Positions 1 to 6,428 of a stretch of DNA of 7,711 nt are shown in pieces. The notes beneath the pieces were generated by a model, which worked only from the letters and a program-made list of their open reading frames with translations, was not told where the DNA came from and did not search any database. The position numbers and the translations under genes are program-made. Source of the DNA: Thiotrichales bacterium (GTDB lineage Bacteria; Pseudomonadota; Gammaproteobacteria; UWMA-0217); contig JANTGD010000165.1 in assembly GCA_024763135.1 (NCBI GenBank), positions 1-7,711 of the forward strand. Reading direction: 5' to 3'. Within the stretch, counting starts at the first letter, position 1. Every line of letters begins with the position of its first letter.

Positions 1-71
1 GAACAACCATTCCCTGCGAAGTGCGCCTACCCAGGCATGCAGACAGGACAACTGCGCCCGTCATTTTAAGC

Positions 72-91
72 TGGACGAGGTACTAGGAGGC
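72..91 (+). repeat. Diverged copy of the TTGACGATGTACTAG repeat
   Basis: The 20 bases here align with the reverse complement of 2122-2143 (left arm of the palindrome at 2129-2165 plus its outer flank) at 18 of 20 positions, with one 2-base gap. The shared core is GTACTAGG preceded by GACGA. It lies 82 bases beyond the stop codon of the solute-binding protein gene, so that gene has a copy on each side. The role is unknown: it could be a repeat-family unit or a protein-binding site. Confidence 0.45.
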
Positions 92-173
92 TGTCCGTCG
101 CACAACTTCCCAGGAAGCCCAGGCAGAGAAAACATCATCCGGGCAGGCACAACTCTGAGCGTCCTGCTTGCCG

Positions 174-2060
174 TTAATGATACTTTTGTAATGTTTTCGG
201 AACATACCAACCCACCGGCATATCACCGCTATTGAGGCCTAAAGGCGTCACCTTAACATTGTGGATCCGCTGATCAACTAAAATCAGTGACTTACGCCGA
301 GTCAAAAAAGTATAAGGTTGGTCTGCATAAATTATTCGTTCCGCTGCCTGCCACAAGGGCATACGTTGATCCTCATCTACTGTTGAGCGTGCTTGCTCAA
401 TGAGTCGATCCAATTTCGGATTGGAGTAATTGATGAAATTATCCCCATTATTCTTTGCTTGATCACTGTGAAAGATCTGATAAAGATCGCTCTCCAGACT
501 GGAGGACCAGCCCAAGCTGATCGCTTCGAAATCCTTCTTATCCAGCAAATCCAACATAACGGACCACTCGGTGGGTTTCCCAATCAATTTCACACCGGCT
601 CGTGCGTAAGAGTCTTTCAGAAAAAGCGCAAGCGCTTTGTATTCTTCATTACCCTGGGGGTAAATTAACTCGAAACTAAATGGGCGTCCTTCCTGATCTT
701 CCAACAACCCATCGCCATCTCGATCCTCGTAACCTACATCGGCAAGCAAAGCTTTGGCCTTTGCCACACTGTAAGGTCGCATTTTTAAATCGCTCGCATG
801 CTGCTTGCTGCGAGGATTGAAGGGACCAATGGCCGGCTCTCCATAACCCAACATAATTTCATCCACGATTCTTTGGCGATCTGTTAAATAAGTCATCGCT
901 TCACGAACTCTGCGATCTGCAAACCGTGTTGGACGCCCCTTGCGCTCTTCGTTCCAACCGATGTATCGATAACCCGCCGTCGGGGCCAGATATTCAAAAC
1001 GTTGACTCCGGCTCATGAGCGCCTCATCTTTTAAAAGCTCATTCTTGTACTCTCGAGGCTGCGCGGGATAGGTATCGATTTCCCCATTGCGATAGCTGGT
1101 CAGTCGTGCTGTCTCATTTTCAATAATTTTCCACATTACCCGGTCAAAAGATGGCTGCACCGGCCCCCAATAGCGCGGATTCCTTACTAACTCGACCAAA
1201 CCCAGATCGGGTGTCCAATGCTCGGGATCGGGCAGGCGGTAAGCCCCAGAGCCAAACAACAACCCCTTTGATTGATTGAACTTTTCTGGCGTTTCAAGAT
1301 AAGGCGCATAAAAATGCTCCGCCAGAATCGACATACCACCAGCAAGCGCCAAACTATTGTAATACGGCTCCTTGAAAGTAAACCGCACCCCGCGTGGACC
1401 GACCGCTTCTACCTTGGCAATCTTCTCGTAGTAAGCACGCTCCCGAGGCGCCTTGATTCGCGGGTTCATAATAAACTCATAGGTAAAAACGACATCACGG
1501 TTGGTCACGGGAGCGCCATCGGAAAACGCCGCCTCAGGTCGCAATGTGAATAGTATCTCCAAGCCGTCGTCACTGACTTCCCAATGCTCGGCCAATAGCC
1601 CCTGCCACGCCAGCGTCTCTGGATCACGCGTCAACAAGGATTCCAGCACATAACCCTGCACTGTGCTGGCATAAACATCCGAGGATACCAGCGGGGTGAG
1701 CGTGGCAATGGCATTCCCAAATGACTGGACGAGCCAATCACCTTCCGCGTAATCGGGGCGTTGGGTTACATTAAAGGCGCGCTGAAATGCCTCCGGCATC
1801 TCTGCCGGATTGGCTCGGGGCGTATGAATACCAATACCGGTATGCGCGGCCGGCGCACCCGTATCCAGCCTTCGATACAGCTCAGTGTACGACTGCCTAA
1901 GACGTCGTATATCCCCCGCCTGTTCTTCCAAAATCTGCTCCACTTGAGACAGTTTGCCCCACTGCCTGTCGACCATATACATGGCAGTCAGCAGAACAAA
2001 AAGCAGCAGAACCAGAAACAGGTAGAGGTAAAAATCCTTAATTGAGAATCGTTTGTCCAT
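174..2060 (-). CDS. Membrane-anchored ABC transporter extracellular solute-binding protein, family 5 (peptide/oligopeptide type)
   Basis: The 628-residue product should capture a peptide or similar solute in the periplasm and pass it to an inner-membrane ABC importer. Residues 11-30 are a strongly hydrophobic segment after a short positive N terminus (MDKRFSIKD). No lipobox cysteine or clear signal-peptidase site follows, so it probably stays anchored to the inner membrane. Residues 31-66 are heptad-like and charged, a likely coiled coil, followed by a linker to about 95. From about 105 to 610 the order of segments is typical of SBP_bac_5: an early 'YVLESLLTRDPETLAWQGLLA' region, 'FSDGAPVTNRDVVFTYEF' near 179-196, 'RRVREAMTYLTDR' near 383-395, and a DxDGDG acidic loop near 446-455 that is common in this family. 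ATG 2060 is preferred because the next Met (27) would delete the anchor, although no strong ribosome site precedes it. No permease or ATPase gene is visible in the 173 bases downstream. The family call is firm; the substrate is unknown. It resembles YejA-type proteins encoded near fabI in pseudomonads, but I do not assign the symbol. Confidence 0.9.
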   Translation of the reverse strand: MDKRFSIKDFYLYLFLVLLLFVLLTAMYMVDRQWGKLSQVEQILEEQAGDIRRLRQSYTELYRRLDTGAPAAHTGIGIHTPRANPAEMPEAFQRAFNVTQRPDYAEGDWLVQSFGNAIATLTPLVSSDVYASTVQGYVLESLLTRDPETLAWQGLLAEHWEVSDDGLEILFTLRPEAAFSDGAPVTNRDVVFTYEFIMNPRIKAPRERAYYEKIAKVEAVGPRGVRFTFKEPYYNSLALAGGMSILAEHFYAPYLETPEKFNQSKGLLFGSGAYRLPDPEHWTPDLGLVELVRNPRYWGPVQPSFDRVMWKIIENETARLTSYRNGEIDTYPAQPREYKNELLKDEALMSRSQRFEYLAPTAGYRYIGWNEERKGRPTRFADRRVREAMTYLTDRQRIVDEIMLGYGEPAIGPFNPRSKQHASDLKMRPYSVAKAKALLADVGYEDRDGDGLLEDQEGRPFSFELIYPQGNEEYKALALFLKDSYARAGVKLIGKPTEWSVMLDLLDKKDFEAISLGWSSSLESDLYQIFHSDQAKNNGDNFINYSNPKLDRLIEQARSTVDEDQRMPLWQAAERIIYADQPYTFLTRRKSLILVDQRIHNVKVTPLGLNSGDMPVGWYVPKTLQKYH

Positions 2061-2128
2061 ACCAATATTATCGTTGGAGGCGTCTCAAACGGCGTTATCC
2101 ATTGTCATGCTTATCCTATGAGCCTGTC

Positions 2129-2165
2129 CTAGTACATCGTCAACATGATATTGACGATGTACTAG
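2129..2165. repeat. 37-bp near-perfect palindrome upstream of the solute-binding protein gene
   Basis: The arms CTAGTACATCGTCAA (2129-2143) and TTGACGATGTACTAG (2151-2165) are perfect inverted repeats of 15 bases around a 7-base centre, CATGATA, which is itself partly symmetric. The outer end lies about 69 bases upstream of the solute-binding protein start. On the minus strand the left arm ends in TTGACG, a good -35 match, but the nearest -10-like hexamer (TAGGAT) is 19 bases away, so a promoter is only possible. It could be an operator, a REP-like unit or a mobile-element end. Confidence 0.75.
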
Positions 2166-2504
2166 CACCCGTAACGAAGATGAGTGGTTTTGTACCCATT
2201 TTTTCTCCAACTTGAGGTGGGCAAAAAATAATCAATACCCGCCCATCCGTAGTCGCTCATCACTACAAAGTAGTCCGAGAACTAACCCAATTACTCTCAG
2301 CCACTGCAGCAACTATCTAGCGCCCAATAACTTCCCAGGTATCACGCAGAGCAACCTACCCTTAACTAACCTCTTTTATAAGCGCTCAAACGGCTTGATC
2401 ATACACTCGTATTGTCAACATCAACCTGATAGTCACAAGCCTATCATCTCTCCGTAATCCTAACCAAATACGACGGCATCTGTGTGTTCCACAAACACTG
2501 CAAG

Positions 2505-2550
2505 GAAGATAACCCATACACAGCCAAGAAGATAACCCATACACAGCCAA
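2505..2550 (+). repeat. Perfect tandem duplication, 2 x 23 bp
   Basis: Copies at 2505-2527 and 2528-2550 are identical over 23 bases, each beginning GAAGATAACCCATACACAGC. A unit of 23 is not a multiple of three, which argues against it being inside a translated frame. It probably arose by slippage or unequal recombination and looks recent, since no substitutions separate the copies. Confidence 0.9.
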
Positions 2551-2558
2551 TAAGGAGA

Positions 2559-2758
2559 ATGCAGTTGCATTCGCCAGCAAACTATCGTAAACAGTCACGT
2601 GGGTTGGGATTATAATCAGCGACCCAACTGTCTCGCAGCCGATCCGATGCAAAGAGCAACATCGAACGCGCCCGGCTGGTGAGTCACGAAGCAACAACAG
2701 CCCTACTGTAAACGACCGTAAAACTAAAGGTTCCTACGTAAGCTTTTCAACCTGGTAG
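2559..2758 (+). pseudogene. Possible broken short ORF, unrecognised
   Basis: After an AAGGAG sequence (2552-2557) there is a short frame from ATG 2559 or TTG 2565 that stops at 2613-2615. A second frame is open for 55 codons from 2591 to the stop at 2756-2758. Joining the first ten or so codons to the second frame would need one frameshift and give about 65 residues. ATG 2559 is too close to the ribosome-site sequence; TTG 2565 has normal spacing. The first bases also form a perfect hairpin (GAATGCA/TGCATTC, 2557-2572), so the AAGGAG may be fortuitous. I recognise no family. This may be a decayed fragment or chance. Confidence 0.15.
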
Positions 2759-2784
2759 GTCGCTATCAAAGTCGGGCCAATTCA

Positions 2785-2944
2785 GGAAGCTCTGATTAGT
2801 TCTGGCGCAAGCTGATTGTGGTGAAAAATCGTCCAGTTCAAGGCGCGTATCGCTCGTAATAGCTGGCTATTGCGAAGATCCGCAGCACAAAAGTAGGCGA
2901 TTTTGCGCCGCAAGATGCCGTGTTACGAATGGGTCAGAGCTTCC
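2785..2944 (+). mobile_element. 160-bp MITE-like element with 11-bp terminal inverted repeats
   Basis: The ends are GGAAGCTCTGA (2785-2795) and TCAGAGCTTCC (2934-2944), perfect inverted repeats that continue imperfectly inward. The interior has no coding capacity and contains a hairpin at 2855-2874 around AATAGCTGGCTATT. The right flank is TTAA and the left flank TTCA, a possible degenerate 4-bp target duplication. A second, partial copy at 7278-7352 matches the right half in reverse complement at about 65 of 75 positions. These are the marks of a non-autonomous element. The GGAAG start and YTAR-like flank suggest mobilisation by an IS5-type transposase, which is inference. Confidence 0.75.
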
Positions 2945-3040
2945 TTAATAAACAACGTAATGTATCCCGATAGCATTGCCAATCGATTGACTTTAACTAT
3001 GAGTATAAATCGATCGGTCTTGCTTCAACTATTCAGACCT

Positions 3041-3046
3041 AAGGAG
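3041..3046 (+). promoter_or_regulatory. Ribosome binding site of fabI
   Basis: AAGGAG sits five bases before ATG 3052, near-ideal spacing, and fixes the fabI start. A TATAAA at 3004-3009 could be a -10 box, but the hexamer 17 bases upstream (AATCGA) is a poor -35 and TTGACT at 2987 is only 11 bases away, so I do not call the promoter. Confidence 0.85.
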
Positions 3047-3051
3047 TCAAT

Positions 3052-3831
3052 ATGGGTTTCTTGACTGGAAAACGCGCCCTCATTGTCGGAGTCGCCAGCA
3101 ACCGATCCATCGCCTATGGAATTGCACAAGCCATGCACCGGGAGGGTGCGGAACTGGCGTTCACTTACCAAAACGAGCGTCTCAAAGACCGTGTTGAAAA
3201 ATATGCCGGTGAATTCGATTCTGATATCCTGATTCCCTGCAACGTCGAAAGTGACGAAGAAATCGAAGCCGTATTCGAGCACCTCGACGACTACTGGGAC
3301 CACTTGGACATTCTTGTACACTCTGTCGCGTTTGCCCCAAAAGAATTGCTCGAAGGCGACTTTCTCGACAATGTTACGCGAGATGGATTCCGGGTTGCGC
3401 ATGACATCAGTTCCTACAGTTTAGCCGCGCTCGCTAAAGCCGGGCGACAGATGATGCAGGGCCGTAATGCCGCGATTATTACTCTCTCATACCTGGGCGC
3501 TGTCCGTGCAATGCCCAGTTATAATATCATGGGATTGGCCAAGGCCAGTCTCGAAGCCAATGTGCGTTATCTTGGCTACACATTGGGTGAAGAGGGCATA
3601 CGGGTGAATGCCATTTCAGCCGGCCCCATTCGCACGCTCGCAGCCTCCGGGATTGGAGATTTCCGCAAGCTTCAAGATGAAGTTGCCAAAACCGCTCCAT
3701 TAAAACGCAACGTGACGATCGATGAAGTCGGTAATGCCGCAGCTTTTCTATGTTCTGATCTGGCAAGCGGAATTACCAGTGAGATTCTCTATGTAGATGG
3801 CGGCTTCAACACCGTCGCGACTGCGGGTTAA
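3052..3831 (+). CDS. fabI: Enoyl-[acyl-carrier-protein] reductase (NADH), FabI
   Basis: This cytoplasmic enzyme reduces trans-2-enoyl-ACP to acyl-ACP, the last step of each type II fatty-acid elongation cycle. The 259 residues are close to the usual 258-265 for the family. The N terminus MGFLTGKRALIVGVAS and the SIAYGIA stretch (residues 19-25) form the FabI-type dinucleotide-binding region. The catalytic Tyr147 (in LSYLGA), Tyr157 (in PSYNIMG) and Lys164 (in GLAKAS) match E. coli Tyr146, Tyr156 and Lys163. ISAGPIRTLAASGI (188-201) is the substrate-loop signature and YVDGGFNT lies near the C terminus. Ala93 replaces the Gly93 of E. coli in HS-V-A-FAP, a position linked to triclosan sensitivity. 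The gene stands alone, converges on ppiD, and is followed by a large hairpin. Codon use is ordinary. Identification is secure. Confidence 0.97.
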   Translation: MGFLTGKRALIVGVASNRSIAYGIAQAMHREGAELAFTYQNERLKDRVEKYAGEFDSDILIPCNVESDEEIEAVFEHLDDYWDHLDILVHSVAFAPKELLEGDFLDNVTRDGFRVAHDISSYSLAALAKAGRQMMQGRNAAIITLSYLGAVRAMPSYNIMGLAKASLEANVRYLGYTLGEEGIRVNAISAGPIRTLAASGIGDFRKLQDEVAKTAPLKRNVTIDEVGNAAAFLCSDLASGITSEILYVDGGFNTVATAG

Positions 3832-3845
3832 AAAAAAATCATAAC

Positions 3846-3894
3846 GATTCACCTGCCCCCCTGAAACAAATTTTTCAGAAGGGCAGGTGAGTTG
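3846..3894. terminator. Bidirectional hairpin terminator between fabI and ppiD
   Basis: TCACCTGCCC (3849-3858) pairs with GGGCAGGTGA (3881-3890), and an inner stem CTGAAA/TTTCAG (3861-3866, 3873-3878) extends the fold. A few weaker pairs lengthen the base. The run of A at about 3830-3838 reads as a U tract on the minus strand, about ten bases past the stem, so it best fits the end of ppiD. On the plus strand the U tract is weak. It separates two convergent genes. Confidence 0.75.
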
Positions 3895-3939
3895 ATTTCC
3901 CATCTTTCAAAAATCCCGGATGCAGTTTGGAAACACCTG

Positions 3940-5853
3940 CTATTCAATACTCTCACGATAAAGTTTGATCTCAGCGCGTTGCACCAGTACTTGGTACACC
4001 GCGTCCAATAAGCGTCTCGCATAGCTGTCTGCTAGCGCCTGAATCGCCTGCGCTTCCCCGCCAAGCTGTTCAGCAGTGATTTCTGGAGTTTCAACCTGTT
4101 TCAACTCGACCAGCCAGTAACTGCCATCGCTGAGTCCAAACCCCGTCAGCATCCGGCTCGACGCGGTGGGATGCCGCAGTTTAAATAGCTTGTCCAGCGC
4201 TTCCTTGGGTAAATTGGCATCATTTCTTTTCACTTTGCCACTTAAAATTTCCAGGCCTTCTTCCTGGGCACTCTCTGCAAGCGACTTTTGCGCCTCATGC
4301 AAACGCTGTAATAACGCCTCTCCCTGTGTCGTTGCTTGCTCTCGCGCTCGCTGCTCGACAAGAATCGCACGAATTTCATCCTGTACATCATCCAGAGGTC
4401 TGGGCGCAGCAGCGGCAACCTCTGTCACCCGTAAAACCAGTTGTTTACCAGGCTCAAGCTCGATTACATCACTATTTTGCCCTTCATTCTTCACTTGTCC
4501 TTGAAAAGCCGCATCTCTAAAAGCCGCATTTGCCGCCACGCCCGCTCCTTCACCACGTGTGAACCAGTCGGTCGTTTGAATCTCCAAACCCAAAGCGTCG
4601 GCCGCAGGTTCTAGGGAATCTGGATTCTCATACGTCAGTGTCAATAGCTGTTCACTATCCTCGACAAGAATTTTCTCGGCCTTTCGCTGCCTTAAATCTC
4701 TTTCTAACTGCGCACGTACCGCATCGAATGGTTTAACCTCTGATTCCCGCAGCTCGGTCACTTCAACGATTTCGTACCCCTGAGCGTCTTCGAATACCTC
4801 ACTGGGTGTCCCCAAAGGCAAGGAAAACACTACCGCATCGAAGGCTGGATCGAAATCTCCTTTCTGGACCCAGCCTAGCGTCCCCCCTTGCTTAGCACTG
4901 AGCTGATCATCCGATACAGATTGGGCTAACGTGTCAAATGCCTCTCCAGCATTTAATCGGGTACGTATATCTTCTGCTTTTTTCTTTAATGCCTCTTTTT
5001 CCTGTTCGTTTGCAGTTTCGGGCACTTTAATCAGGATTCTGCGCACCTTCCTAGCTTCTGGAGTGCGATACATGTCGAGGCTCTGCTCATAGAAACGATG
5101 CAGCTCCTCGTCACTGATCGACACAGATTTAGCAAGCTCGCTTTCATCTAAAATGAGATAGCTAGCCTTAACCCGCTCAGGTGTCATAAAACGATCCTGA
5201 TGTGTTTGATAGTAGTCCGCAATCTCTGCGTCCGTCAGTTGGATATTGGCCTTGAATTGCTCCGATAAAAGCGCAATATAATCAAATTCCCGAAGTTGAT
5301 CTTTCAGGCTAAGATAATATTGCTTATCCGGAGCCGTTAGAAAGTCGGTAGCTGTCAGCATTCTCGGTAATTGGTTGATTTGTTCTTCTAATCTAATTTG
5401 GTGCTCAAAAGCCGCTTTGTCCATGCGCTGCTGCGCCAAAATCAACGCATACTTTTTCGCATTGAACTGCCCGTTCTCCTGAAATATTGGAATATTTTTA
5501 ATCGCCTCAACAATCGCCGCATCGCTGACTCTGAATCCGGCTTTCTGAGAATATTGCCGTAACACCTCTGTACGAATTAAATTGTCCAGCACGGACTGCT
5601 TGATTTCCGGCCCTTCTATCAATCCCGCTGGCACTTTCCCCCCAAACATTTCTCGGAGTTGCTGCTGCTGCTGTTGAAGTGCGCGTTGAAACTCCTCAAT
5701 GCTTATCTCCTCGCCATTCACTTCTGCCACTAGACGTTTACCACCCGCGCCCAGATAAGATTGGATACCCCAAAATAAGAATGGAATAGAAATCAAACCA
5801 ACAATTATATAGGCGATCCAACCGGTTGCCTTATCACGAATTGATTGCAGCAT
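3940..5853 (-). CDS. ppiD: PpiD-type periplasmic chaperone / parvulin-like peptidyl-prolyl isomerase
   Basis: The 637-residue protein fits PpiD (about 620 in E. coli), an inner-membrane chaperone near the Sec translocon that meets newly exported proteins. A single membrane anchor spans about residues 12-34 (WIAYIIVGLISIPFLFWGI) after a short positive N terminus. A SurA-like N-terminal chaperone region follows (about 40-235), with the typical VNGEEISIEEFQRAL segment and a six-Gln run at 60-65 encoded by a short CAG/CAA repeat. A single parvulin domain lies at about 265-365 (RRILIKV, then GGTLGWVQKGDFDPAFDAVVF). A large C-terminal region follows. Arg272 stands where active parvulins have the conserved His of the 'HIL' motif, as in E. 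coli PpiD where it is also missing, so isomerase activity may be absent. The start has only a weak ribosome site. The hupB-tRNA-ppiD order supports the call; it is preceded by a 320-bp leader, so it probably has its own promoter. Confidence 0.93.
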   Translation of the reverse strand: MLQSIRDKATGWIAYIIVGLISIPFLFWGIQSYLGAGGKRLVAEVNGEEISIEEFQRALQQQQQQLREMFGGKVPAGLIEGPEIKQSVLDNLIRTEVLRQYSQKAGFRVSDAAIVEAIKNIPIFQENGQFNAKKYALILAQQRMDKAAFEHQIRLEEQINQLPRMLTATDFLTAPDKQYYLSLKDQLREFDYIALLSEQFKANIQLTDAEIADYYQTHQDRFMTPERVKASYLILDESELAKSVSISDEELHRFYEQSLDMYRTPEARKVRRILIKVPETANEQEKEALKKKAEDIRTRLNAGEAFDTLAQSVSDDQLSAKQGGTLGWVQKGDFDPAFDAVVFSLPLGTPSEVFEDAQGYEIVEVTELRESEVKPFDAVRAQLERDLRQRKAEKILVEDSEQLLTLTYENPDSLEPAADALGLEIQTTDWFTRGEGAGVAANAAFRDAAFQGQVKNEGQNSDVIELEPGKQLVLRVTEVAAAAPRPLDDVQDEIRAILVEQRAREQATTQGEALLQRLHEAQKSLAESAQEEGLEILSGKVKRNDANLPKEALDKLFKLRHPTASSRMLTGFGLSDGSYWLVELKQVETPEITAEQLGGEAQAIQALADSYARRLLDAVYQVLVQRAEIKLYRESIE

Positions 5854-6174
5854 AGTCTTTACATCATAAAACTTTTAAGGGAAACCAACGCACTACCCGA
5901 ACTTTTGACCGAAATAGTTAGCACATTGACGATGTACTTATCAACGCACCGGGTATAGCACACGAACAACAATGGAGAGCGGAGATAAAAGTGCTGGAAC
6001 TCACGTTGAGATTTAAAAAAGTCGCAGCCAGAATGCCGGCAGGCAGCGCAATCCTAGTCCTTGACCCCAGAAGAGTAAACTTTTATACACCATGCTCATC
6101 ACAATTAAATTCAAAATGAACCACAAACGCTGTTTGCAGACCCAATCCGCAGACACTTCGGCATAGCGCACATA
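5854..6174. other. Upstream region of ppiD, no gene seen
   Basis: This 320-base stretch lies between the tRNA terminator and the ppiD start. A 60-codon open frame on the minus strand (6013-6195) runs into the terminator and has no family resemblance, so I do not call it. Minus-strand TATAAA near 6085 and TATACC near 5952 could be -10 boxes, but neither has a convincing -35. One copy of the ATTGACGATGTACT repeat is at 5925-5938. Confidence 0.5.
5925..5938 (+). repeat. Copy of the ATTGACGATGTACT motif upstream of ppiD
   Basis: These 14 bases are identical to 2150-2163, the right arm of the palindrome upstream of the solute-binding protein gene. Here there is no matching second arm. It is 72 bases upstream of the ppiD start. 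A 14-base identity between two places in a window this size can occur by chance, roughly one time in five to ten counting both strands, but both copies are intergenic and upstream of minus-strand genes. Confidence 0.45.
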
Positions 6175-6202
6175 AAAAAGGGTGTCCAAAGACACCCTTT
6201 TT
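6175..6202 (-). terminator. Rho-independent terminator of the hupB-tRNA transcript
   Basis: GGGTGTC (6180-6186) pairs with GACACCC (6191-6197) around a four-base loop, and flanking A and T runs extend the stem. Read on the minus strand it ends in a run of six U. It follows the 3' end of tRNA-Asp by nine bases, so it ends the tRNA transcript before ppiD. Confidence 0.9.
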
Positions 6203-6210
6203 GAAAAAAC

Positions 6211-6287
6211 TGGCGGAGTGGACGGGATTCGAACCCGCGACCCCCGGCGTGACAGGCCGGTATTCTAACCAACTGAACTACCACTCC
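6211..6287 (-). tRNA. tRNA-Asp(GTC)
   Basis: The 77-nt minus-strand sequence folds as a complete cloverleaf. The acceptor stem is GGAGTGG/CCACTCC with discriminator G and an encoded CCA. The anticodon loop CTGTCAC carries GTC (complement of 6251-6253), the D arm has AGTTCAGTTGGTTAGAAT and the T arm has GGGTTCGAATCCC. It closely resembles bacterial tRNA-Asp. It is 17 bases downstream of tRNA-Val and probably shares its transcript. Confidence 0.98.
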
Positions 6288-6304
6288 AGTCTCTTTTTTT
6301 AGCT

Positions 6305-6380
6305 TGGTGGGTGCTGAGAGATTCGAACTCCCGACCCTCTCCTTGTAAGGGAGATGCTCTACCAACTGAGCTAAGCACCC
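6305..6380 (-). tRNA. tRNA-Val(TAC)
   Basis: The 76-nt minus-strand sequence has acceptor stem GGGTGCT/AGCACCC, discriminator A, and an encoded CCA. The D arm is AGCTCAGTTGGTAGAGC, and the anticodon loop CTTACAA carries TAC (complement of 6345-6347). The T arm is GGGAGTTCGAATCTC. All standard elements are intact. It starts 48 bases after the hupB stop codon, and I see no separate promoter, so it may be cut from the hupB transcript. Confidence 0.98.
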
Positions 6381-6387
6381 TGACTTT

Positions 6388-6415
6388 GGAAGCCTCACGA
6401 TCTGCTTGGGCTTCC
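6388..6415. other. Hairpin between hupB and tRNA-Val
   Basis: GGAAGCC (6388-6394) pairs with GGCTTCC (6409-6415) across a 14-base loop. On the minus strand no U tract follows, so it is a poor terminator. It could be a processing or stability structure at the hupB 3' end that leaves readthrough into the tRNAs. Confidence 0.4.
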
Positions 6416-6428
6416 CTAAAAGAGCGCG

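Larger units (their letters stand above)
2061..3051. other. Gene-poor 1-kb gap between solute-binding protein gene and fabI
   Basis: No open frame here looks like a real intact protein. The gap contains, in order, a long palindrome just upstream of the solute-binding protein gene, a stretch at 2170-2500 in which I see nothing recognisable, a 23-bp tandem duplication, a block at 2551-2758 with a hairpin and possible broken short frames, and the MITE-like element ending 107 bases before fabI. The repeats and broken frames suggest accumulated mobile or decayed DNA rather than a regulatory region alone. Confidence 0.6.

Noticed and set aside
141..169. Possible terminator after the solute-binding gene
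   Set aside because: The stem is only five standard pairs plus wobbles with a long loop and a weak T run, not enough to call.
2212..2457. 81-codon open frame on the plus strand
   Set aside because: Low-complexity composition, no ribosome site, no domain features and no neighbours that support it.
2600..2635. attC-like GTTGGG / CCCAAC pair
   Set aside because: The order and flanking bases do not fit the RYYYAAC...GTTRRRY arrangement of integron sites, and no integrase or cassette genes are present.
2386..2697. 103-codon open frame on the minus strand
   Set aside because: It runs through the 23-bp tandem duplication, whose unit breaks the frame phase, has no ribosome site and resembles no family.
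5655..5680. CTG/CAG trinucleotide run in ppiD
   Set aside because: It simply encodes six glutamines in frame and is too short to be a notable repeat locus.
6013..6195. 60-codon hydrophobic frame on the minus strand upstream of ppiD
   Set aside because: Starts inside the tRNA terminator stem and lacks a ribosome site; hydrophobic content alone is weak evidence.
6111..6398. 95-codon open frame on the minus strand
   Set aside because: It reads straight through both tRNA genes and the terminator; it is a by-product of tRNA sequence.
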